Of a stretch of DNA of 64,000 bases, positions 51,101-63,800 are shown one piece after another. The stretch lies in the NCBI GenBank assembly GCA_944989445.1, contig CALYLW010000332.1, positions 109,501 through 173,500 on the forward strand. Direction: 5' to 3'. The stretch comes from Ampullaceana balthica. Lineage: Eukaryota > Mollusca > Gastropoda > Lymnaeidae. A program made the position numbers and the translations under genes. The notes below the pieces were generated by a model. The model was not told where the DNA came from, searched no databases, and saw only the letters and a program-made list of their open reading frames with translations. Every line of letters starts with the position of its first letter. Positions within the stretch are counted from its first letter, which is position 1.

Positions 51101-54100
51101 TACAAGCTCAAAATAAACATAAGACTTATGATATAAAAAAACAACAACTGTCTCTTAATGACATTTTTAAGACAAAAATTTAAAAAACCTGCAAAAAACC
51201 AAGTTTTTAACTATAAATCCTTTAAGTACGAGACATAACTAAAAGAATGTTCATTATAATACGCAGCGAAAGACCATCCAAAAATACAAAATTGTAGTTG
51301 TGTCGTAAAACATGTTTAATATAATGCTCACTGATCGGAATATGCATATAAAAAGTGTTGTCAATAAAATACGCACCTTATTGCGCGACAGAAAGGTTGT
51401 TCAATATAATACGCACTGCGACACTCTATCTAAAAAAATAACATGATACATAGGAATAAATAAAATAATCTAAAAATTCAATAATTTAATTACAGTACAT
51501 GCGATCGATCTGAAATTTTGATACATAGTTTTTATCATCGCCACCAAACTGCCTGCTCGCTAGCTTACGAGGAAAGGGGTTAAAAATCGATCCAAAGTTT
51601 TGGCGACCGACAATCAAGCAAGCAAACAAGGGTTCAAACAAACAGACACCACGAGTTAATATAAAGGATTTAATAAATTAAATATTTTATTTCAAATGAT
51701 GGGATTTTGTATGATTACTCATTAGTTCAGTAGAACTGTTAACAAAAATGATAATTGTGAAGGTCAAAGACAGAGCTTAAAATTACATTTGGTATAACTG
51801 AATGTGTTGAAAGCTTATAGCTTAAAAATTTATTTCATAAATAAAATAAAGAACACAGGGCTTAAAATCTGGTACAATTTTCATTATTATAATGATATTA
51901 TTATTTTTATCTTAAATCATATATTTTTTTAAAATATAGAGATAAATGTGAACAAACATTTTCAATCTTGTAGAGCGCAGCTTTGGGAATTAATGACAGG
52001 CCAACAGGCTTCAACACTCCACAAGCCTGGACCAAGTACAGGATAAGCGTCAATGCCACAGCTAACAGTTCAACAAATGTTGACGTCAGGGAAAATTATG
52101 TAACGGATGTTATTACACTTGCTGCAGGTGAGTACTTGGGGGTAACTTTTATGCTCCCTTGTTAGTCACAGAAGAAATGATTCACCCTATGGGTCACTAA
52201 ATTTTACTATCTGTTGGAATTAATGGAATTTAAAAGAACTTACTTAAAAAAACTTATTAAAAAATGAGTATGTTCTTTTATGTTAGTTTTTAATTTTTTT
52301 TAAACACCTTGAAAGTAATTAATTTCTGTTGGCTATGTACATGTATGTCCACAGTTGTTTGTTTTAGTTGACTTTAATTTTAATAGAATGCAACATGTAG
52401 GTCCACAGTTGTTTGTTTTAGTTGACTTTAACTTTAATAGAATGCAACATGTATGTCCACAGTTTTTTTATTTTAGTTGACTTTAACTTTAATAGAATGC
52501 AACATGTATGTCCACAGTTATTTGTTTTAGTTGACTTTAACTTTAATAGAATGCAATAAGCCCTCTTTTCATTAGCTAAAAACTGTAAGTGATAGAGGAA
52601 AAATGTGAGTCCAGAAGGAAACACAATAAAACAGATTGTGTTCCACACACCCATTCAGCTGAACTTAAAACTGTGGATCTGCCACCACAAAACTTATGAC
52701 CAACACTTTATCAAACAATGAAATAAACATTTCCTCACAACATCGTTCTGTAGCTACTGAAAATTATGAAGCTTGACTAAAGCCTTCTATAAATAAATCC
52801 ATCCCTCCCAGTGCCCACTGGATCAGTCATGAATATTACAACAGAGAGCAGGACATCGACTGAAGTTGTTTTGACCTGGCTTCCACCACCATGCAACCAA
52901 AGGAAGGGTAAGAGCCTTCATTCTATAAATTGCCTTCTGTTTTAAAGACAAGCTTTCAAGATACATTTTAAAAAAAGCTCTAATTTTTAAAATGTTTTTA
53001 ATCATGTAAATTTTATGTTTCAAAAATATATAATTTATAATACAGGAGCCATAATGATCAAGATATTGATTATGTGCTATAAATAAATAGAAGAAAAATA
53101 CCGTAAATACTCGCATATAAGCCAAGTTTACAACTATAAAATACAATCCTGAAATCATGGGGTCGGCTTACATACGCATAAAACAAAATGGACACAAGGA
53201 CAGACACTAAAATGTATAATTTTTTTATAAATATATACTTTGTTAATCATCCGTTTTTGAACAACTTATGGGAGGAGGTTCAAATATTATTGTAGCAAAT
53301 AATGTGGAAAGAGCAGAACACGTTTTTGTGTCGTTCTAAATGGTAAACTGGTATGTAACATAAAAGTAAGCATTTTACATCTTTACAGTAAGAAATTTCT
53401 ATGAACCAAAAATATGGAGTAAAATTAAACAATTGTGTTGTTGGCTTATATGCAGGATTTTGCAAAAACTAGCCATTTTAAAGGAATTTTAGGGGGTCGG
53501 CTTATATGCGATGTAGGCTTATATGCGAGAATATACGATACATGAAGTTCTGTTATAAAAACCATGAATAATTATTATTTAATATGAATGTTTTGTTTTT
53601 GCAGGTTTCTTGAAAAGTTATGACATGTACTTAGAGGTTGTGAACAATACTCTTGCTGGTCGAATGACCTTCAACTCTACTGTGACCAGATTTCGTTTGA
53701 CTGATTTACTGGCATTTACCGATTATTCCATTGAAATAGCCTACCGTAATGATGCTGGTCAAGGTCCACTGAGTTCAAAGTATTATTTTGTTACAATGGA
53801 AGGAGGTAGGCCTACATTGGAAGATCATATAAGTTAATTAGTTCTTTACAAAATGTAACAGTTAAAATATGTCTTAGGTTGTATTTTAACACTCAAAGTA
53901 CTTACAATGTCTATTCAATCATGAGTGATTGGTAATCTAAATCTCAATATTTTTATTCCCGTTTTTCTTCCCGATGATTTTTTTAATGTGGAATTTGTAT
54001 CATTTGAATATAACAATTTAAAATCTGATAATAAAGGGGTAATTTATATTTTATATTAAAAACAAAATTTAATCTGAGGATCATGTGTTGGATGAACAGT

Positions 54101-57100
54101 AACGCTATTTTCGTTCGTTATTTTGACAATCTTGTTAACTTTATTTAAGACCAGTTGGCCACAATTTTTTACCTTCATGGCAAAAGATTCATCATTCAGT
54201 GAAGAAATTTCTTAAATTCGTAGCAATAAAAGATACTTTTGTTGAAAGAAAGAAAAACAAAACATTGATAAGGAGAATTTATTTATTTTCACTGATTGAC
54301 AACTTCACTATTGAAGGTATGTATTTTTCCTTTGTTACAAAGTCATCTCATGTTGCAAACTTTTTACAAATGATCTATTGATATATTAAGTAGCAATGAA
54401 ACATATATAATTAAAAGAAATTCATTTTAGCACATGTATTGTCTTCTGTTTTATTTTTATGAAGTATATATTTTATTATTATATTTTCCCTAAGCCCATA
54501 ACAAATTACATTTCATTTTGTTTACTCTAGTTACAACTATAAGGTGGCATTCCACCATTTGCTTTAAATTCTACTTGATGATAAGCTTTTACACAGTGTG
54601 GATTTTCTGTAGAATTTAGTAATGTACTATAATTAATTATGTTCAATTTTACAAATGCTTTTTAAAGCCCATTTCTAATGTTTTTACTGATATTTTTATT
54701 TCACAGTCATGGTTATGGCTCTGTAGATTGGGGCCTTAGAACACCCAATCCTTTTCCTGACTACAGGCCTAAACAACCTTTCAGCCTCCATGCCATGCCT
54801 CTGAATAAACACTGAGTGTCTCCTTTGCTGAATCAAACATCAGAGTATTCAGAGATAACAGGAAGTAACATAGCCTTCTCTTACTAGTTTCAATTTGCTA
54901 TTCAGAATTAGCAGACTATCTGCTGGAGAATCTTCAAAGCCATGCCTTTAAAAATTTGAAACTTGCTAAATCTAGAATGTTCTGAAACTCATTTTGTCTT
55001 ATTATGGACATGCTAAGGAACATGGACTTGTGCAATTAGTTAATGGTATGAAATATGTTTATTTAAAGATTATTGCAAGCCAATTCAAATTTTAGTTTTT
55101 AAAAAAAAATAACTATTTATATTTTCTGAAATTTTCACAAAGGAATACTGAGGAAAACAAAGGAAAAATCAGTAAAGTGATATATATTTTCCCAAAGACC
55201 CAGAAGCAAGTGAACGAAGGTGTGTCTTTCTAGACCCAACATTTCAACTGAGGAAAGAATGGTACTTGTGTAATAGACCAGATTAAACCCCTATCCAGAA
55301 TATACCTGGAGCTATTCTAGCCTAGGCCAGAATATAGCCCTGGGGTTAAACTGGCCTAGGCCAGAATGGTGTCACGTCAAAAGGGCAAAACAATAAGAGC
55401 AAAAGCAAAAAAGGCGAAACAATATGAGCGAAAATGAAAAAGGCAAAAAAGGCGAAAACAATTAAGGCGAAAGACAAAAATGCGAAATCATGTCAGGGTT
55501 AGGGTTAGAGTTAGGGCTAGGGTTAGGGTTAGAATTTTCTGAGCGGCATCGCTCATAACTTTAAACTTAAAGATTTTTAGTGATAGATACAATGTATACA
55601 CTACATTATTATATTTAAATATCGTCACTACATTACTATTATTATGTGAACATTTGATTGAATTTTTAAAAATAAATTTGAATTTAATCTCAGGTGCAAA
55701 TAGTTCACTTAGTTTTACTTTCGCCCTTTTTAATAGCCTTTTTAATCCGCCTTTTTTGTTTTCACCTTTTTGTTTTCGCCCTTTTTGTTTTCGCCTTTTT
55801 GACATGTAATCGGCCAGAATATACCCTTTGATAAATGAGTATATACAGTAATAAATTGATGAATGACTAACTATTTAGACATTCTATTGATGTTAAATTC
55901 TTTTTCTCAAGTAGTAAAGTTGTTTTATTTAAAATAAAATAATGAATTTAAACTATTTTATATTACAATGAATGATAGGAGCATCACTATTTTTTTTTAA
56001 AAAGGAGCCTTGTCGTTTAGTCGTCGTTGTACCAAAGCTTTGATCTACAACATTCTGTATGCTCTATGCTACTCATATCTAAAGTAATGGGGCATGGTGA
56101 AGATGCGTGGGACCTATGTTGCATTCAGCAATTTTTAAAAAATATGAAATCCAATATTGTTTCTCTGATTGTAAATCTAAAATTACAGTCTATACAAATA
56201 TTGATGGCATCAGCATTATTTTTTTAATTTAAAATTTACTTAATCATCATCATCGCCCTTCGTTCCATCTGGGGCATAGGCCATGAACAAAGGTTCTCCA
56301 GGCATCCCTGTCCTGCGCCAATCTTTCTATCTGCCCCCAGCTGTGCCCGCTCATTTTGGTGTCTGCCTCCAGTTCCCTTCTCCAGGTCATTTTGGGACGA
56401 CCTCTTTTTCTCTTGCCTTGGGGGTTCCATGTGAGGGCTTGTCTCGCAATGCTGGATGTAGGTTTTCTGAGAGTGTGGCCAATCCATCTCCATCTGCGCT
56501 GGCGTATTAGCTCATCTACTGGCTCTTGTTGTGTGCATTGCCAGAGGTCTTTGTTGGTGATGACATTGGGCCAGCGGATTCGGAGAATTGTTCGGAGACA
56601 TGTGTTTATAAGCCTGAAGCTTTTTTGAAATGGCTGCTGTTATTCGCCATGTTTCTGCTCCATACAACAAGACAGGCTTTATTGTGGTGTTAAATATCCT
56701 GACCTTGGTAGGGAGAGTCAAGTTGTTACAGTTTCAAACTTTATTTAGCTGTTTAAATGCTTACTTAATCAACCACTACAAAAATTATTTTTAAAAAATA
56801 ATATTTTATGTGTGATCATATTTGTTGCTTTTCAAACGCTTCAGAAGATTTTAGATTCCTTTACATGGGTGATTATTCAAATAATTATGTTTAGTTTAGT
56901 TATTTATTACCTAGAAAGTTTGATTTAGGTAATACGCTGTAATGAAAATTTGTTTTTAAATCTATGAAATTAATGCATGAATGCTATGTTGTTGTTTTGT
57001 TTTTTGTCTGCTTTTTTTCCATAATGTAGACAATGGCTCATCTTCAGAGGTTTAATCTAGCCTGTTACATGGGTGAGAAATAAGAATAAGGAAAGATATG

Positions 57101-57792
57101 ATTTCAAAAATATATTCGGCTGACCATTCATAACTGTATAACATTAAACAAAAGAAGAACTAAAATATTATTTTACTATTATTAACTAATTTTTAATAAT
57201 AGGGTAGTTCTACATGTGCAGCTCACTGATAGGACGAAAATCACTGTGTATCAGGCCTGCGTGCTCAGCACACTCCTCTATGGCAGCGAGTGCTGGACGA
57301 CCTACGCCCAGCAAACAAAGCAGCTCAATAGCTTCCACTTACAATGCTTGCATAGGATTCTATTCATCAAGTGGCAGGTCAAGATCACCAATGTCGAGGT
57401 ACTCAAAATGAGCCATATGCTGAATATGCACTCAATCCTGAGTGAGAGGCACCTGCGGTGGTTGGGTCATGTCCACAGGATGAGCTTGGAGCGCATTCCA
57501 AGAGCCTTTCTTTACGGTGAGCTGGCAACTTGTATGAGAAAAAGAGGTCGCCCTTGCTTGCGCTCCAAGGACGTCTGCAAGAAAGACTTGTCACTGGCAC
57601 AGATAGACCATAAAATGTGGGAGACCATTGCCGAGGAGCGCACCTCCTGGCGGGCAAAAGTGCATAAAGGCATTCAAGTGAGGCTAGGAGTGAAGAGAGA
57701 AGGGCCAGGAGAAAGGAGAAGGGGGGTGGATGAGCAGGAGTAAACACCATCGTCCCATGAGGACGGACGGATGCCATACATACATACATACA

Positions 57793-57826
<34 letters not shown>

Positions 57827-60800
57827 CATACAGTTCTACATTGACGTTTTCAGGTGCACAGATATTGTCTTAATTTATATCATAATTAATAGTTTTAAAT
57901 GTTTTTAATCAAATGAAAAAGATTTGTAGCATAATCATGATTATAAGAATAATATTTTCTTACATTCTGACAATGAAAGTTTAGTTATAGAATTATTCCA
58001 TGATTAGTTTTATTAATTTTTGTAATAAAATTTTTAAAAATGTCTCTATTTTATGATTATGATCATATTTTAAAAAAAATAGTATTTAAAAAAAAATATG
58101 TGCTAAAATGGCTTTGAATTTTTGATATGCTTCATAGAAATAACAACTGTTTAAGACTATAATAAAGATTGTATGCTTGTTCCTAATAATAATTTTTTTC
58201 CTTCATACATTTTGTGTCGTGTTGTAATTTTCTTTACAAAATTTTGGTCAAAATAACGGCTCATAACAATTTTCTATTAGCTATCACTGGATAGATAATT
58301 CACAGTAACTACAGTGATGCAAAACATGACATTATTGTTAGTGTTCTTAATTTGAAAAAAAAATAATAAAAAAATTTACTACCTAAACCAAGTGAAAAAA
58401 GGGGGGAAGACCTAGAAATTTTAAGAGCTAAGCAAAAAAATGTGTAAAATTTTGAAATGATTTTTACAGTTGTTTTTTTTTACTAATAATATTCTCATCA
58501 TCATTTGAAGTATTCTTACAGTCCCTTGTGTCTGAGTTTTGATTATCAACAAAGTAAGTAAACCCATCTTTCAAAATTCTCATTTAATGTTACAGTGAGT
58601 TTGAAACTATTTAAACTCTATTTTCATCTTTTTCAAACAGTCCCATCACCAGTTGAAATCGTCTCACTCACACCAACGTACTCCAGTGTCAACGTGACTT
58701 TCACTCCCCCTGCCAAACCAAATGGTGTCATCGTAAGCTACACTGCTATGTTCAGTGAACAGAGTGACTTTACCACACTGGAGTCAATCAGAGTTGCTGC
58801 TGCTTCTGGCATGAATAGTTTACTTGTTGAAAGGCTCAGACCGCAAGCCACTTATTATATCAAGGTAATTGAAAAGCAAACATTAGATTAAAAAAAAATA
58901 ATTTTCAGTGTTAATTTTCAGTGTCACTTAAAGTTTTACTCAGCCCACCATTTGTTGCACATGCTTATTTAATTTGACAAATATTTTTCATTTCATTTTA
59001 ATAAAAACAAAGTTGTAGTTGGATAGCCAGTCATGATATTTTTATTTGTATTCAGAAGTTTATTTTAAAGACAAGCCGAAAATACATAATTATTTAGGTC
59101 TAATATATTGATAATAGAATGTAATAGTAGATGAATAAAGACAAAGTGGCATAGATTTAAAATTAAAATGACTTGTATAACTGGATTATATTTAAATTTA
59201 CTTTTCTTGCAAAAGTATCACTATCACTGATGTTTTATTCACATTTTACTTCATATTAACTAAGTTCAAGTGCCGGAATCTCAGGATATAATTACAAAGC
59301 TACAATTTTGCATCCAACATAGTCTATTGTGATTTTTAAATAATTCCACATTTGGTTGAAATTTAATTCACACTGCATAATTGTAACTTTTTCAAAAGTA
59401 AAAAAATTCAATAAAACAGCACTTTCAACAATAAAGTTTTTTGTAAAACACTACAACATTATGCTGAAAATAAATCTCCACTTATCAACTTATGAAATTT
59501 AAAAAATGAAACTAGCAAAGAATGTTTAAAAAATGTTAATTCTATCATCACGTTTTCATTTCATCAAGTATACAGACTCAATTATTATTATTATTATAAA
59601 TTTTTTTTTGAAGATGGCTGCCAGCACATCTGCAGGAATAGGTCAAAATGGTTCAGTCAAATCAACAGTGACATTACAGTCCCCACCTACAGGAGATGCC
59701 ATCCAACTCATACTGAAATCAAATACAATTAATTGCCTCACTCTCCAGTGGATACCTCCGACAGATAGGGCCAACAACATAACCTACTTTCATGTAAGCC
59801 TTTGTTATCAAGTCATAAATTAAATTAAAATTTAAAGATTTGGTTCTTTTAATGACTTCGGAAGTACATCAAAATATTATCTTTAAAAAAAATTACAACT
59901 AAACAATTATTAAAATTATTTACTTATTTACTTTACTTCAGGGCCAGTCTTATGCCATTGCAACCTATGGGGCCACAGTGGGCCCCGCGCTTTCATAGGC
60001 CCAGCCTATCTTAATTTTCACTTATTATCCTTTTTTTCCCTTATCCCTACCAAAACTGGGCCCCGCCCAATCCTTTTCGCATACTAAGCCGCATAGGGCC
60101 TTGCAATTGCTAAGACCGACCCTGCTTTACTTATTTAGTCATATTTTAAAAGTTGTCTATTGTACAGATTACAATGACAGACATATACTTTTTAAGAATA
60201 GTACAGTCAAACCCACTTACCTCGAGCTCGGTTAGCTCGACCACCCACTAACTCGACGTCTTTTATTGGAACCGCCAAATTCTCTCTTTGTCTTAGCATT
60301 GTTTCATCGGCTAATTCGATTTTTCTAAGTCGCCGAAACCTAGTACCTCGAGCACAAAAGAGGGCCAAATTTGCAACTTAACTTGGTTAGCTCGATCCTC
60401 GTCGGTTGGCCTAGCAATGCACTCTGGCATTTTTAGTTCAAAACAGTGTTGACATCTCGCGTCTTCGAGACTTCCGGCTATTGTGTGATTCTACGAGATT
60501 TCAATAAAAATTACCGGATGTTTTGCGTGTGTGAATTATTAGTTCAACGTGTATCCATGGAGTATGTATTCACCCGAGGTACTGGACAATCGCGTTAGAG
60601 GTCGTTAATCATCATTTTGCAGTGCATGTTATATTATTATTAAACTTAATTCATTTTCTGATGTATTAATCATTTTATTTTTTAAGATAAACGAATATCT
60701 TTAGAAATGAAAATAAAGGTTTGTATCGAGAATCGACGGTGGTTTTTATTTAATCAAATAAAAAAATTATTATTCTTTTAAAAGTTTGTTGTTGCTTTGT

Positions 60801-63800
60801 TAACAGTAAGATACGTGACTGTGACTAACACGCGCGTGATGATGAAATCAAATCATTTCTGATAAGGAATGATTTTTAAAAAAAATTCGCTTAGACTTAT
60901 TTGCCGGCCGAGGTCTAACACACAGCCCACAGCGTGCTGTGATCAACGGTCAAGGCCTCAATAGTTTTATTTATATTACAAGTTTGATAGGCTGAGGAAA
61001 TTCGAGAGCGTTCTGATAGTAACAGATATCCTGCAGGTCAAAAGCATTAAACTTAAAATAACCATATTGATTTGTTTATTTGTATTTTAAATTCGCTGAT
61101 ACGACGGCAAACGCATAATAGAACACATAATATATAGTAGAATAGTTAACCACCTTGACAAATATAATGCTTTAGAAAAAACAGATCATGTGAAACACAA
61201 TTAATAGGTTTAATAGATGAACTATCAAAAGGCTTGGACAAAAATGATCAAATAGATACAATATTACTAGACTTCTCAAAAGCATTTGACAAAGTTCACC
61301 ACCTTAGTTTACTTAAAAAACTTAACTACTTTGGAATCTCAGGTTCCTTACATCACTGGATCCAAGACTTCCTTTTGGGCAGGGAGCAAACTGTAATAAT
61401 TAATGGATCTAAATCTGCACCAATAAAGGTTAACTCAGGAGTTCCACAAGGAACTGTGCTAGGTCCCTTACTCTTTTTAATTTATATAAATGATTTACCC
61501 AACAACATCTCAACAGGTACAAAAGTTAGGTTATTTGCTGATGATTGTATAATCTATAGAACAATTAAATCAGAACAAGATAGCACAATTTTACAAAAAG
61601 ACTTAGATGAATTGATAAAATGGGAAACTAACTGGAGTATGTCTTTCCACCCAGAAAAGTGTCAACTGTTAAGAGTAACAAAGAAAAAGAAACAAATAAA
61701 TTCAAAATATTACATTCATGGAAAAGAACTGACCCAAACTAAAGATGCAAAATACTTAGGAGTCTTAATAAATGAGAAACTATCATGGAATCCCCATGTC
61801 AATGAAGTTATTAAAAAATCAAACAAAACCTTAGGCTTTATAAAAAGGAACTTTAAAAAATGTAATAGAGATATAAAACTAAAATGCTACCTCACTTTGG
61901 TGAGACCTGTACTAGAATATGCATCTTCTGTATGGGACCCATCCACCAAAGAAAACATTGATAAACTAGAACAAATTCAAAAAAGAGCTGCCAGATTCAT
62001 TACTGGAGAATATTCGAAACTGACAAGAATAACACCATTAGTTAAATCATTAAACCTTGAAACACTAGAGGATAGAAGAACCAAGAACAAAGTAGTAATC
62101 ATACATAAAGCAATTAATTCTAATTTAGAAATACAACACAAAGATAACTTAATACAACCCTCAGATAGACATAAGGATAAAAACACCTTTCTTATTCCGT
62201 ATGCAAGAACAAACACATACAAGTTTTCCTTCTTCCCGCCTGAAGAATCCAGGAAAACCAACACTTTATCAACATTTAAATCTCTAATAAAAATGCAGGA
62301 CTAAACACAAACCATAGATAAGCGTAGGACGCAATAATCTTCTGTATAGAAGGAGCGTCTGTAAACAGATAAGATAAGATAAGATAAACGCAAGCGGCTG
62401 TGTGACATGCCATGCCACACGCAGGCCGCAGCATGTAACGAGGCAAGGCGAAAAATTTGACCTTTTAACGCATGCGCAGACAATTATAAACTGGTAACTT
62501 TTTTTTATTAAATGCAATCGAAACATACCACAGAGTCGTAATCAAAGTCCTTTACTTCGGCATATATATATATATGTAAATAAAAAAAAATATATATAAA
62601 CTGCCGATTAGTCATAACTTTTCCCGACTTTCAAGGCCGAGAAATTTTTTTAAGAATTCCTGACTTTTTCCCGTTTTCCTGAGTGGGAACCATGGTTATA
62701 TTTAAATTTTAAACGGTCCTTAAAAACGAACGGTCATTACAACCTTAGGAAAGAGTGAAGAAATATTAGGGTTCCGATACGATACCGATTAATCGTCCCA
62801 TCACTAATTAACGCTAACTAATTAATCACGTACATAAAGAAATTTCAAGCACATGTTAAATTTTGCCGCCATATTGGTTTTCGTTTTAACTCGATCATCG
62901 GTTATGTCGACGCCATTTTTCATACCCCAACGCCGTCGACTTAACAGGTTTCGACTGTAATTAGGTTATATTTACATTTGTTTTATATTATAATGTTGCT
63001 ATTTCAATTGCTTCTTATTTTTAATTTTTTAAAAATTATGCACTTTTTTTATGACTTTAAAATAAATGTAGTTATCAGTATATTTAATGTATTTTCATGT
63101 GTTTGTTTTACATATTTACAAAATATCTTAAGGTATTTTTCCACTCATATTTCTAAAACAATATCTTTTTTGTCTTAGCTTGAGTTGCGAAGAGCCTCTG
63201 CAGACACTGCTGTAGCCCCAGTCAATGTGACCACTAACAACACCTCATACACTGTGTGCCAGCTTAAACCCAGCACACTCTACATTGTCACAATTGCAGG
63301 GTACAGCCCACTAGGCCTGCTGTCGAGGGGTACTGAAAATTTTAGTACAGGTGAATACAGCAGCACATAATTATCTTTCACATGATTCAATGCTATGGCA
63401 ATCATTTATTTAGTTTTCACAGTGTTTTCTTATCACTAAAAAATTTAAATGAAATAAAACAATATAAATAAAATAAAAGGTAAAGGGTAATCAATTTACA
63501 TGCAAACGTCTCTACATTTCTTTAGATATGAGGTATTGTAGATTTAAAAAAAATTATAAGAAAAAAAAATTAATAAATAACTTGTGTTCATTTATTCTTT
63601 ATCTAAAATTTGCATTTTTAACTAAAGTTGTAATGTTTTGATGAAATTTAGAGATCTTTTAATAAATTAATTCAATGTTCTCCAGAACACGGCACACCAC
63701 CAGATCCTGTAGCACCTGTGTTTGTGAGGTCTACTTACACCACCATCACAGTGGCCATAGAACCAGTTGTCTCAGTGGATGTCCCTGTCACTGGCTACCA

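Noticed and set aside
55496..55540. True telomere or chromosome end
   Set aside because: Only a few imperfect TTAGGG units lie inside an intron and inside a transposon-like element, with normal sequence on both sides.
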